Source: Sorghum bicolor
Taxonomy: Eukaryota > Streptophyta > Magnoliopsida > Poales > Poaceae
Reading direction: 5' to 3'
Length of the DNA: 64,000 nucleotides
Assembly (NCBI RefSeq): GCF_000003195.3
Contig: NC_012870.2
Location: forward strand, 37,788,377-37,852,376
Shown here in pieces: positions 34,152 through 44,225 of this stretch (positions within the stretch are counted from its first letter, which is position 1; each line of letters starts with the position of its first letter). The position numbers were made by a program, and so were the translations under genes. The notes under the pieces are model-generated. The model saw only the letters and a program-made list of their open reading frames with translations, was not told where the DNA came from and did no database searches.

Positions 34152-35337
34152 CCACGCCACCAAGCAAGATGTCACAAGCTCCAAGTCAAGCTACACCCAC
34201 TCAAGTTTCACCTACACCGACACCAGCTCAAGTCATCGATGGACCGATTACACGTAGTCGTGCAAAGAAGCTACAACAAGAGGTCCACGCGCTACTTTGT
34301 GAGATTCATTTTAATATTAATGATAATTATATACTGCCTAAGTGTTGTACCTTGATTGTACTCAGGTATATAGAAGAAGAGAAGGAAGAACCGGACCATG
34401 AAGAACGGGCCAGTGCAAGTTCCAGAAGAAGTCAAAAACGGACCAGTGGAAGTCAAAAACGGACCAGTGCAAAGAATCTTCATAACTTTTTACTCACAAA
34501 AGCTATGAAGGTCCATGAGCACTTGTTGGAAAGCTTGACGAGTCTACTTTCCAATGAACCTAGTGGCGACCAGTTTGGATACACCATATTGCCTGCAGAC
34601 TAGAATTAGTACAGACTGCTCAGAAGGTCAACAGTGTGTCGTGACAGAATATTGGTACAACTTGCCAAGTAAAACTGTACTAATCTACAAAGTTTCGTGC
34701 TGGATGGCATACATTTCTAGAAAGCCCTTTGAGTCTAGTTTCACACCCAAGAAACGGATCATCATTTCGACTTCCCAATAAAAAGTTATGGTCAGTTTAT
34801 TGGAAACTGCTCTGGAGGCCAACAGTCACGCGAAGCCACTTCGGGAATCCATTTCGAGGGGACCTTTCACATTGCCTTCCCTCAGAAACTCTATTTTGTT
34901 TTCATACCTATCTAGCAGGGCTGTTGCTAGTATAAATACCCCCTAAGACTCATTGTAATCTCAGACTTTGATAATTGAAATACAGAACCCCTTTGTTCAG
35001 CTGCGTGCTAACAAATCCAGAGAGTGATCTCTACCCCTTTGCTCTTGTGATTTCCTCGCGGGATTACATAGGCGGCGGCTTCATCCGCTCCCAATTGGTG
35101 CTCCTACTCCCTTCAAGGTATTCCTTGATTGATTGTAGGCTGTGTTGGTTGGTTCCTTGAGAGTGTGGTTGGGCGAATCCTCGATTCAGGTTGCCGGTTA
35201 AAGACGGTGGTTGGCTTCGAGTTTTATTTGCCAGGTTGCACTAGTTATCGCTGCTTGCAGCAAGTTATCCGGCTGTGCTTCAGCTAGTTATCGGTGTTCT
35301 TCCTACGTCGTGAAGATCGGGACAACGTGACGCATCA
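34144..35337 (+). repeat. M 3' LTR
   Basis: 1194 bp, TGATATGACC to GACGCATCA, followed by the CGTTG duplication. TATA at 34931-34938. Confidence 0.93.
34148..34603 (+). CDS. LTR-encoded ORF, 3' LTR copy
   Basis: 151 codons. Its ATG overlaps the pol stop as ATGA. It contains [29 protein letters not shown] and a short Ser/Lys/Arg repeat. In CRM-type elements the integrase tail runs on into the 3' LTR; here it is one frame off. Removing the AT at LTR positions 4-5 would bring it into the pol frame, and N has the same AT, so the shift is a family trait. It could be reached by re-initiation or frameshifting, or be a dead remnant. Neither can be told from sequence. Confidence 0.5.
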   Translation: MTTPPSKMSQAPSQATPTQVSPTPTPAQVIDGPITRSRAKKLQQEVHALLCEIHFNINDNYILPKCCTLIVLRYIEEEKEEPDHEERASASSRRSQKRTSGSQKRTSAKNLHNFLLTKAMKVHEHLLESLTSLLSNEPSGDQFGYTILPAD

Positions 35338-35488
35338 CGTTGCATCCTGATCTAGTGTCCCAAACAGTGTTTGTGGAGGTGGTGTTTTTTATTGTGCATT
35401 CGATGATTGGAACTCCTAGATCACCTCTCTTGATTGGTAATGGCTTGGGTAGCATATGATCATTCTCTGTGTTGAGAGCGGTGATCAA
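35338..35488 (-). pseudogene. K second protease domain, N-terminal half
   Basis: Minus-strand LPIKRGDLGVPIIECTI leads to the active-site region DTRSGCN, which is cut by M and continues at 18664. It follows the first protease domain of the same element. Confidence 0.8.
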
Positions 35489-35578
35489 TTGAGTTGTTTC
35501 TTTATGCTTGGTCTACCTCCATCTTTTATGGTTCTTCTTCGACATTTATTGTTGTTCTTGCTTTCCTTGTTGGTAGAA

Positions 35579-36060
35579 TTACTTTGGGGCTGCAGGAGCC
35601 CTCAGGACGCGATTCTTGAATGCAAATCTCTCCTTCTTGTCCTTGATGGATAGGACAATCTTGGCGTACTCCGCATAGATTATGGCTTTTGTTGTGCACA
35701 AGAATGGTCTGCCCAGAATGATTGGTGCCTTCTCATCTACTCCTGTCTCCATGACCACAAAGTCAACTGGGACATATGATTGCCCCACTCTAATGACAAC
35801 TTCTTCTAGTACTCTCTCAGGGTAGCGAATGGACTGAGCTGCAAGCTACAAATGCATATTTGTGTACAATAGGGGATCATTCAATATTTTCTCATAAATT
35901 ACCTGGGCATGATGTTGACACTTGCGTCAAAGTCATAGAAAGCTGTTGGAAAACTGTGGCATCCTATAGAGATTGGAATGATAGGTCTTCCAGGGTCTCC
36001 CATCTTCTGTCGTAGAGAGTGGTCAATCCACTATACATCTGCAGGCTCAATATAACATTG
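35579..36060 (-). pseudogene. K first protease domain
   Basis: Minus-strand frame with KMGDPGRPIIPISI, then YDFDASVNIMP (active-site region), a one-base frameshift, then QSYVPVDFVVMETG and APIILGRPFLCTTKA. The order is that of the Athila protease. A TAG at 36031-36033 stands where relatives have a Gln before the Trp-Ile-Asp word. The domain ends before the second protease domain begins at about 35488. Confidence 0.8.
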
Positions 36061-36195
36061 GGTTGCATTGTGAATATCAACAAGGTTAGCAGTTTCTAAA
36101 TCTTCTGGTTGGCCTAGAATCTTGCCTTCTTCTAATGGAGGAACAGCAGCAGCTAATTGAGCTAATTGTGATTCTAGCATTTTATTGAAACTGTG

Positions 36196-37514
36196 CTAAT
36201 TCTTTATAGTAGAAGCAAATGTATCCATCCTAGTATGTATGTTTTCCAAAGTTTTATCATTTGATGTTAGTTTCCTAGTCATTTGATCTAACAATTTGGA
36301 CCGACTAGCAACTAGTTCTCTTAAAGGCAGAAAATTGTTATTAAAATTACTACCTTGGTTGTTACCTTGACAATTACCTTGTCGAGGTTGTTGATTCCTC
36401 CCTTGATTTTGTTGATGACGATAGTTGGTGTTATTGTTGATGAAGTTCACATCCTCTTGTAGTGTAGAGCAACTGGTAGCTGAGTGCCCGTAGTCTCCAC
36501 ATTCTTCACATGTCATATGGGAATCATTGGTGTGCATGACTTCCTTCTTCTCTATGTCGAGCTTCTCCATGATGAGGTATAGCTTGGCACTGACCATGTC
36601 AGTTTCCTTGAGATGATGAATTCCTCCTCCTTTCTTCCGAGATTGGGTACGTTCTTCATTGCATGTTGAATTTGAGGCCATCTTCTCAACAAGTGCTTTA
36701 GCGTCTGAGAGCTTAAGTGATAGGAAAACTCCCCCAGCTACAACATCAATAGACTCATGGGTACTAGAGATAAGCCCATGATAGAAAGTTTGCAATAACA
36801 GCCACTCCTCTATTCCATGACGATGACAGTCTTCAATGTAATTCTAGAATCTTTCCCATGCTTCAGTGAATGATTCATCATGTTGTTGATGGAAACGTGA
36901 AATCTTCCAACGTAGAGCATTAGTCTTGGCTGTAGGAAAGAATTTTGCTAGCAAAGCAGTCAAGCAAAGATCCCATGTATTGTGTTTGTCTTTGTTGGTG
37001 TAGAACCACTGCTTGGCTTTCCCCAATAATGAGAACGGGAAAAGACGGAGTAAGATAGTACCTTTGGTACTTCTCTGATCGTGAAGGTGCTGCAGATCTC
37101 TAAGAAGTATTGTATGTGTGCACTTGCATCTTCATGAGCTTTTCCACAGAATTGGCTGGCTTGAACCATGGTGACGAGAGCAGGCTTGAGCTCAAATCCA
37201 TTCTCCACAGTGTTGACTGCTGGTCCCGTCCGAATGTTTGCTGTTGTTGGGGCAGAGAACTCTCGCAGTATCTTCTCAGCCATGTCTCCAAACACACAAG
37301 CTAGGTTTCCTGATAACTCTTCTCCTTGTTCTTCTATTTGTCCTTCAAATTCCTCTTCCACTGTAGGAGTTGGCTCCTCTGAAGAGCTAGCTTGAGCAGC
37401 AGAGGGTGTTCTTGATGGTGATTCGAATTTGTCCCTTGCTTCTACAAACAACTTCTTCCTAAGGACTTTCTCTAGATCTTTAGTAAAGTTTCTTGGAAGA
37501 GCAAAACCATTCAT
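36196..37514 (-). pseudogene. K gag pseudogene
   Basis: Starts MNGFALPRNF at 37514. It has an acidic linker, then ASQFCGKAHEDASAHIQYF, a frameshift near 37055, GKAKQWFYTNK, FFPTAKTNALRWKISRF, the FYHGLI block, a zinc knuckle CEECGDYGHSATSC and an Asn/Gln-rich stretch. In-frame TAG stops at 36844-36846 and 36196-36198 both stand where L has or implies CAG (the second aligns with KNQLSFNKM in L). It would have been the particle protein of K. Confidence 0.87.
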
Positions 37515-37645
37515 TCATCACCCTGCATAAGAAAAGAAAATGATAACAACGAAGGGTGTACCTGATTGAGTTAGAAATTGATTGGTAATATGAATTTATC
37601 CATGCGTATATATGTTATCAATATATCCTATGTTTATTATGCCTT

Positions 37646-37662
37646 CCCTAGCAACGGCGCCA
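37646..37662 (-). other. K primer binding site (tRNA-Asp)
   Basis: Minus strand TGGCGCCGTTGCTAGGG, nine bases after the LTR end; it matches the Athila primer site at most positions. Confidence 0.82.
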
Positions 37663-37671
37663 AAAAATACT

Positions 37672-39119
37672 TGTTGACATTTACTACCGTCATCACTAAA
37701 AACAGAGAGAAACCCTACTCCTAGTAACAACACAAAAAATGCACGGTATTTAATTAACTTGTCAAATAGCAACTAACCACTCAAACATTCCTAAGCACAA
37801 AGTAGGTTGTCATCCCTAATTATATTGCTAGGAATTTAATATAGATTAACAATTCTAAATATAATTATAAACTAAATGGGTTCTGCAAGCAGACAGATAA
37901 TTATACTGTTGTAGCATTTTATCTAGGGAAGTATCCAAGTTGTCAATTTATATTTATACCACTAGGAAGGCTAAGTGTTAAACCATATCTATTATATTGA
38001 TAAGAAACTATATAGGATGAATAAATGACATTATCCAAGTCGTATAGTCTACTTCATAACAGGCAGAGGTCACAAGATAAATATAGATAAATAATAATGG
38101 TAGCATAATCATCAAGCATCATAATTAAGGATAATCATCAGAGCATCTACTAGTCCTAATCATAGTTAGCCAATGGATAAACTAGGGAGATGGATCTAAG
38201 ATAGTTCTATAATACGCCAATGAATAACTCTAGTTAGTGCAATTATATCTAGAAATCATTGTTAAGTCAACCCTATATCATAATTACATGTAAAGAGGCA
38301 TCAACCAGTGAGGGTTTTAAGACGCAACCGTCACCTCCTTCGCAACCGCGCCCATGCTAGCCCTATGTAGGGGGGTGTACTACAGAGGAACCAACACAGC
38401 TGTCACCTACGCGGACTACCACACGACCCGACACGTCAAGGTGCACTCATAGACAAACAAGATATCTAGACACCACGTCTTCATATTGTCTATTATCTAC
38501 CCAACGATCGATTAGGTAAATGCTATATGAGCCATTACATGAATTCAATAAGATCAAACCAACAGTCCTAGACATATAATCAAAGTACACAATGACTAAT
38601 GTAATTAAGAACATATGAATCTATTAAGAATAAAGTCTCCCTAATATACAATTGAATACTATAAAGTAAGAACTAGATCTATTACTGAACCCTTGGAGGC
38701 TCTAGACCCTTGAGCTCTAGACCGACGCTAGGGGCTCTAGATCTCGATGAAGAACTAGATCTCCTCTACTTCTAGTCTAACTAACTAGAACTATGAACTA
38801 GAAGGCTCTTGATGAACTTGAAGGCGCTTGATGCTTGATAGCTTGAGGCCTTGATGAATAATGAAGTGGCTCTCTCCAGGGGGGTCTACCCATGTATTTA
38901 TAGTTAGGTGGGATTCACGTATGCCGTAGGATCAAACTGACTTAACCAACGGTCGAGATGACTCCTCAAATGCAGTGGAGGAAGCTTCTAGAAGAGGGGG
39001 CCGAAACCATAGAGAGGGGCGCTAGCTGGTGGTAGGGTGGGGCCGGCCGGCCCCACCTAGCAGCCGCTAGGCCCCTCGTTGCTCCAGGTGGCTTCTCAAT
39101 AGTTCCTGAGTCTTCTCGT
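37672..39119 (-). repeat. K 5' LTR, incomplete
   Basis: Starts TGTTGACATTTAC (plus-strand view) and runs to CTTCTCGT, where T is inserted. The other K LTR continues GCGACATTTCTCG at this point. TATA at 38894-38902 (minus). AT-rich with no ORF. Confidence 0.87.
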
Positions 39120-39705
39120 TGAAGGCCCTAGTTTGGTTTTGGATAATTGATGAAACCCTAGTACTAACCTCTATGCTAAGTGTGTGTAGACTTAATGAGG
39201 TTGGTACATGCCAAGTGTTGGAGCAAGAGATGATCATGGTGATGACCACAAAGCAATCAAGTGCTCAACTTGGAGAAGAAGAAAGAGAAAAACAAAACCC
39301 TATGGAGATTAAGGCAAAGGTATTGCTTAGGGTCTTGGTTTTGGTGATCAAGACACCATAGAGGGTGTGATCACATTTAGGATAGATAGCCATACTATAA
39401 AGAGGAGAATTCTTTGGCTAAGCGGTTATCAAGTGCCACTAGGTGTCATTGTTCATGTGCATGCATTTAGAACCTAGTGAGCTAACTTAACTCCTTCAAA
39501 GAAAATGATTGTGAAAATGCTAACACACGTGCACTTGTTGGTTTACACGTTGTGGTGTTGGCACACTTTGAGAAAGGAGGTGGAGTTTGAAGGGTAGAGA
39601 GAGGATGGGATTCGGCGCTTTTTGAGAAAATGAAGTGCATATTTTCTATTGCTCCGGTGGGAGTTTTGGAGAAGTCGCGGGAGTGTTTCTCGCTGAGAAA
39701 ACACT

Positions 39706-40040
39706 CACTGGACGCTGGCTTCTGGAGCACCGGACGCTGCGTCTGAGCGTCCGGTACAGACAGTGCCTGGCCCAGCTAGGGAAAGGCACCGGACGCAGGC
39801 CTGTGCGTCCGGTGGTTAGCGTCCGGTGTGCGGGCGTTCTGCGACCCTCTCTGCGCATGGGTCCGGTGAGCACCGGACGCTACCGGTGCTTAGCGTCCGG
39901 TAACCCGCAGGTTTGCGGAACACTCTACGCATGAGTCCATTAGACTCTGACACGAGCGTTTCAAAAGGCGACACGTGGCTGACGTTGGAGCACCGGACGC
40001 AAGGGTTGAGCGTCCGGTGCCCCTTTAAGAGCGTCCGGTG
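39706..40040. repeat. Array of CACCGGACGC / GCGTCCGGTG motifs in T LTR
   Basis: Forward CACCGGACGC at 39728, 39787, 39871 and 39991. Inverse GCGTCCGGT(G/A) at 39747, 39805, 39819, 39893, 40010 and 40031. Degenerate copies at 39706 and 39861. Most form forward/inverse pairs 9-12 bp apart. The array ends about 50 bp before the TATA box. Confidence 0.88.
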
Positions 40041-40092
40041 ACCCCGAGTTTTGCCTAGTGAAAGAGCCAACGGCTCTATTTGTTTGAGGGGC

Positions 40093-40100
40093 TATATATA
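40093..40100 (+). promoter_or_regulatory. TATA box of T LTR
   Basis: GGCTATATATACGTG following the inverted-motif array. Confidence 0.6.
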
Positions 40101-40968
40101 CGTGTTTGGCCAGCTTGGGGCTCACTCTCTTGGCATTCTAACATACTTGACATCCTTGTGAGCCGAAGCAAACACCTCCCACTCATGTCCTTCATAGATT
40201 AAACATCTTTGTGAGATTGGGAGTGATTCCAAGTGCATTTGCTTGAGTGATTGCATCTAGTGGCACTTGGGGATCGTTCTAGCTGCGGTTTTCTTGGTAC
40301 ACTTGGTGGTTGCCGCCACCTAGATGGCTTGGAGCAACGGAGGAGGATTGGCACGAGTTGGTGATTGTTCGTGGCCGTCTCCCGGTGATTGTGAGAGGTT
40401 TGTGCCTACCTCGGCGGAGAGCCAAAGGCAACATTAGTGGATTGCTCGTGTCATTGAGCTACGTCACTTGTGGGTAGGTTCTTGTGGTGTCCTAGTGAGG
40501 ACGAGGTTCGTGCTACACCTCTTAGCCACCGAACCACCAAGTGTTGGTCGACACAACGGGGACGTAGCGTGCCGGCAAGCACGTGAACCTCGGGAGAAAA
40601 ATTGTTTGTCTCCATTGTGTTTATTCATTGGATTTCTCCCGGTGATTGGACTTCATATTATTGATTGGTTCATCCCCTCTACGCTGCGGTATAAAGATCA
40701 AACCATCTCTCTTACATTTCCGCAAACTAGAGTAGCTTACTTACTTGTATAGAAACTTTAGATAGCTCTCTAGTGTAAGTAGTGACATAGCTCTTGTGTG
40801 CCTAGTGATCTTAATAACTAGAATTGTTGGATAGGTGGCTTGCAAACACCCCTTTAGAGCTAGAGCAAAAAGCTTCGCTTTGTTATTTACTAACCTCTTG
40901 CTCTAGTGAGTTTGTAGATTTTTAAATAGGCTATTCACCCCCCTCTAGCCATATTAGGACCTTTCAAG

Positions 40969-40981
40969 TGGTATCGGAGCC
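40969..40981 (+). other. T primer binding site (initiator tRNA-Met)
   Basis: TGGTATCGGAGCC, two bases after the LTR; a G replaces the usual A at position 8. Confidence 0.85.
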
Positions 40982-41025
40982 GTGGTCACCGTTTGTGAAG
41001 GCTTAACAACCTTGGTGCTCAAATT

Positions 41026-42255
41026 ATGGCTCAAATAGTGTTCAACCATGTTGGGGGCAAACCACCGTTCTTTGATGGCACAAGCTCTTTTGACTATTGG
41101 AAGAGAAAAATGAAAATGTACCTTGGATCAATCAATGATAGAGTGTGGGAAGTCACAAAGAATGATTTTGTGATCCTTGACCCCGCTAACCCCACCGACA
41201 ATGAGAGAGCAAACAAGCAATGCAATACAATAGCTCTCAACACAATCTATAATGGCATTGATTCAAAGGTATTTGAACAAGTCAAAGATCTTGAGAGAGC
41301 AAGTGAAGTGTGGACAAGGCTAGAAGAAACATATGAAGGCACTACAACGGTAAAAAGTGCCAAATTGTATATGCTCAAGGACAAGCTATCCAACTTCAAG
41401 ATGAAGGAAGATGAGTCTATACTGGAGATGTTCTATAGGCTCCAAGTCATCATCAATGATCTCAAGGGCCTTGGTGAGAAAGTGAAAGATGAGGACTTCA
41501 TTCACAAGTTCTTGATGTGCTTACCCAAGGGGTTCAAGACATTGAGAACAATCATCTTTAGAGGTGGATTGACGGGTGTATCTCCCAATGAGGTACTTGG
41601 AGATGTCATGACCGAAGATCAATACAATGACAATGATGATGATGAGGTCATGAAGAAGGATGATGATGATAAGAAGAAGAAGAGTGTAGCATTCAAAGCT
41701 AGCTCTTCATCCAAGAGCAAGAACAAGGGCAAGGCCAAGAAGGAAGAATCAAGTGATGAGGAGTGCTCTAATGATGATAGTGATGATGAAGCACTAGCAC
41801 TCTTCGTCCGCAAGTTTGGCAAGATGATGAAGAAGAAGGGCTACCATACAAGAAAGAGAAGAGACAACTCCAAGAATAAGGAATATGTGAGGCTATGCTA
41901 CAAGTGCAAGAGGCCCGATCATATTGTGGCAGATTGTCCATACGATAGTGATCATGATGAGCATGAGAAGAAGAAAAAGAAGGAGAAGAAAGAAAAGAAG
42001 GAGAAGAAAGAAAAGAAGGAGAAGAAGATGGTCTTCAAGAAGAAGAAGGGTGGATCCTATGTTGTGACATGGGATAGTGATGCTTCTTCGGATGATGATT
42101 CTAGTGATGATGACAAGGCATCCAAGAAGAAGGCGCTTGCAAGCATTGCTATGAACAAGCCATCTCTCTTCGACACTCCTTCATGCTTCATGGCCAAGGG
42201 CCACACGATACAATATGATGACAGTGAAAGCGAAAGTGAACATGAACATTGTTGA
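41026..42255 (+). CDS. gag: T copia gag, truncated by O
   Basis: 409 codons from ATG, but the last Cys and the stop come from the O LTR, so real gag ends at 42249. The N-terminus GGKPPFFDGTSSFDYW and the region to about residue 190 match the copia gag (UBN2-type) domain. A Lys/Asp/Ser-rich linker (200-275) follows, then a canonical zinc knuckle CYKCKRPDHIVADC at 291-304. A Lys/Glu repeat at 314-335 comes from an AAG/GAG microsatellite, and an acidic end follows. The protein would form the particle and bind RNA. In intact relatives the frame runs on into protease and integrase. No internal stop is seen, so T was young when O landed. Confidence 0.88.
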   Translation: MAQIVFNHVGGKPPFFDGTSSFDYWKRKMKMYLGSINDRVWEVTKNDFVILDPANPTDNERANKQCNTIALNTIYNGIDSKVFEQVKDLERASEVWTRLEETYEGTTTVKSAKLYMLKDKLSNFKMKEDESILEMFYRLQVIINDLKGLGEKVKDEDFIHKFLMCLPKGFKTLRTIIFRGGLTGVSPNEVLGDVMTEDQYNDNDDDEVMKKDDDDKKKKSVAFKASSSSKSKNKGKAKKEESSDEECSNDDSDDEALALFVRKFGKMMKKKGYHTRKRRDNSKNKEYVRLCYKCKRPDHIVADCPYDSDHDEHEKKKKKEKKEKKEKKEKKEKKMVFKKKKGGSYVVTWDSDASSDDDSSDDDKASKKKALASIAMNKPSLFDTPSCFMAKGHTIQYDDSESESEHEHC

Positions 42256-42885
42256 GGGTATCAGTAAGGGGTATCCCAACTGATGCACATAATGAGGTTA
42301 CCCGTACGCAGGTCGAGACCCTCAAGTCGACGCTCTAGTCAGTCGTACGTATAGTTATCGACAACCGCAGCCTCGAAGACGGAAAAGGCGTCGAGCGAAT
42401 CAATCAGGGCTCGAGCGCCGCTACCGTCGAATACGGAAATAGGCTCGAGCGAACCAAGAGGCGTCGAGCGTAAGGACGTCGCCCGCCGCCTGACGCGCGC
42501 ACGGGAACCAGGGCATTTAATGCGCCTGTCGTGCTCTCACCTAACACGCTAGTCACGGGAAGCGTGATAGGGAACAGGCACCCGTCCCGTCATTCTTTTT
42601 GCAGCCTTCCCCACCAAACGACCCAGAGCGTGTCAGGACGCGGGAAGCAGGGATGGAACGTCTAATCCGGACCCCCTCGAGATATCCAGGGTCAACGCTC
42701 TGGACAGCAAAGCGCTACACGGCAGCTGACCCTCGACCAGACCCGTTTCCTTCCAGGGGAAGGGTTGGGCGTCGAATGGCAATAAAGCAACCACTCCGAC
42801 GGATCCGCCGCTGTATTGTACAGGCATGCCACCAATGAGCCAGTCCGGGACGGCGCACAGAGCAGGATTCCAGGGCGCGCGTAAT
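42250..42885 (+). repeat. O 5' LTR, first part
   Basis: TGTTGAGGGTATCAG onward, rich in TCGAG/CTCGA words; similar to O2 at 1-569. Cut at GTAAT (42881-42885) by I. Confidence 0.88.
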
Positions 42886-44225
42886 TGTTGACACTTGCTA
42901 ACACCGCTTGAATACTAGGTTGTCATCCCCAACATGGCACTAGAGTGTACTATGGTATTTATACGCACAGAGATAATCCGCAAGCGCACGGATACCGTTA
43001 TAGCTTTTACCCGGTTAAAGGTTTTATCATATCCACAGGGAAACGGGAGAATTGATCTACGCTCTAACTTAACCAAGATAAGTAAATAGGTGTAAATAGG
43101 AAAGATGGTAGAATCAAATAAGAACAATGTTAAAGGTAAGATAACAGTGAGTGATAATATGGGAATAGAGAGTAGAGCAATTCTAGTATATGGGCGATGG
43201 TAGCAGAATAGAGAGAATAACTATGGTTTCTCTACTTCAAAGGGGTATGTCTATGTCTGGGACAAACCACGTGATAAGAGTACACCACAAAGGATGCTTA
43301 TCCTTAGGCCGATAAACCCTACCCGTCCTGCTAACGAGAGGTGGACTACAGAGGACCAACGTAACTGTCACCTACGCGGCCTACCACACGATCCAGCTAG
43401 ACAGGGGATATCCACAAGTAATCTAGGTCTAAGCACCACGCTTACACCTATACTACAACTCTCACCTATAGCGTCCTATATATTAAAGTACTCAAAAGAG
43501 TTGTGAACCAGAACATACATAATTAGTAATTGCATCATGAATTAGAAGTTGATTACCAGAGTCATCCCATGAGCAAGCTTGATCAGAGCTTGATCATGAC
43601 AAAGTACAACCGGAGGAAGAACCGACAGGCCGGCCTCTCCTCTAATCCTCCTTCGCTCTCCATCTTGCTACTATCTAGATCTACTCTAGTTTAGAGAAGA
43701 GAGGAGAGCTCACATCTCTAAACCCTAGCTTTTGCTATGTCTATGAATAATGAATAATGATCAAGGGGTGCCTCCTCCGGGGGCCAGGGAGTCTTGTTAT
43801 ATAGTCCCCTCAAGTGGACCTGGGCCGTCGGATCAAACCGACATTGATTGAAAGGTTATTCTTAATCCTTTAGGTCGGTGGAGATCTCCCAAGAGAAAGA
43901 GTCCTGATTGGGCTCCAAGTCAGGGCGGGCGCCCAGGGCAAGAGGTCGGGCGCCCTGCCTCTGGCCCCGTTCGGCCTCTGCTTCCTTCCCGTGGCTTCTG
44001 GAGTCTTCTAGAAGTAAAATAATTGCGCGGCACGTTAATACCTCTATGTAATCCCGACATGTGGGCCTTTCTTCCGTATTTCCTGATAACCCCCTACAGA
44101 AATAGACAAACACCAAAACTCGTGGAATTCTATCTGATAAAACCCTATGTCTAGATGTTGATTTCATTTGGATCCTTTTCTTTGTGTATTTGGTAATTAA
44201 ATTTGATACTTAAGGACCGTCAACA
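42886..44225 (-). repeat. I 3' LTR
   Basis: TGTTGACACTTGC to GGACCGTCAACA (plus-strand view). Minus-strand TATA (TATATAAC) at 43796-43803. A pair of GGGCGCCC-type words lies near 43924-43960. Small frames inside are LTR sequence. Confidence 0.93.

Larger units (their letters stand above)
18665..35337 (+). mobile_element. M: CRM-like chromovirus, interrupted by L
   Basis: Complete plus-strand element with LTRs of 1194 bp each (18665-19858 and 34144-35337), target duplication CGTTG (18660-18664 and 35338-35342), initiator-Met primer site, gag-protease, polymerase and purine tract. L is inserted at 22413. Disregarding L and one copy of its ACTAC duplication, gag-pol is one open frame of about 1371 codons. 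Manual comparison of the LTRs gives 14 substitutions, older than L, as nesting requires. The LTR-encoded ORF after integrase and the absence of an ordinary chromodomain suggest the CRM group, but I cannot prove this without a tree. Confidence 0.93.
15276..39119 (-). mobile_element. K: Athila-type host element, split by M
   Basis: Minus-strand element in two parts, 15276-18664 and 35338-39119, separated by M. The parts join exactly: CGTTG flanks M on both sides, and the protease reading frame continues across the site. From right to left K has a partial 5' LTR (cut by T at 39120), a tRNA-Asp primer site, gag, two protease domains, a non-coding 3' region, a purine tract and a partial 3' LTR (cut by N at 15275). 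No polymerase was found, so K was non-autonomous or internally deleted. Combining both partial LTRs gives an LTR length of about 1650 bp. Confidence 0.88.
39120..40966 (+). repeat. T 5' LTR
   Basis: 1847 bp, TGAAGGCCCTAG to GGACCTTTCA; the ends form an imperfect inverted repeat. TATA box at 40093-40100 (TATATATA). The segment from 39706 to 40040 holds an array of 10-bp inverted motifs. Confidence 0.83.
39120..42249 (+). mobile_element. T: Ty1/copia element, 5' part
   Basis: Plus-strand copia element of SIRE/Maximus type with a complete 5' LTR (39120-40966), initiator-Met primer site and gag start. It is interrupted by O at 42250. Protease, integrase and reverse transcriptase are not in the window. 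Predicted target duplications are CTCGT (39115-39119) for T and AACAT (42245-42249) for O. Confidence 0.85.

Noticed and set aside
39706..40040. CRISPR-like array in the T LTR
   Set aside because: The repeats are only 10 bp, occur in both orientations and have very short variable spacing in a plant retrotransposon LTR.
41960..42030. Lys/Glu repeat of the copia gag as a separate microsatellite locus
   Set aside because: It is a coding AAG/GAG expansion within gag and keeps the frame; noted in the gag entry.
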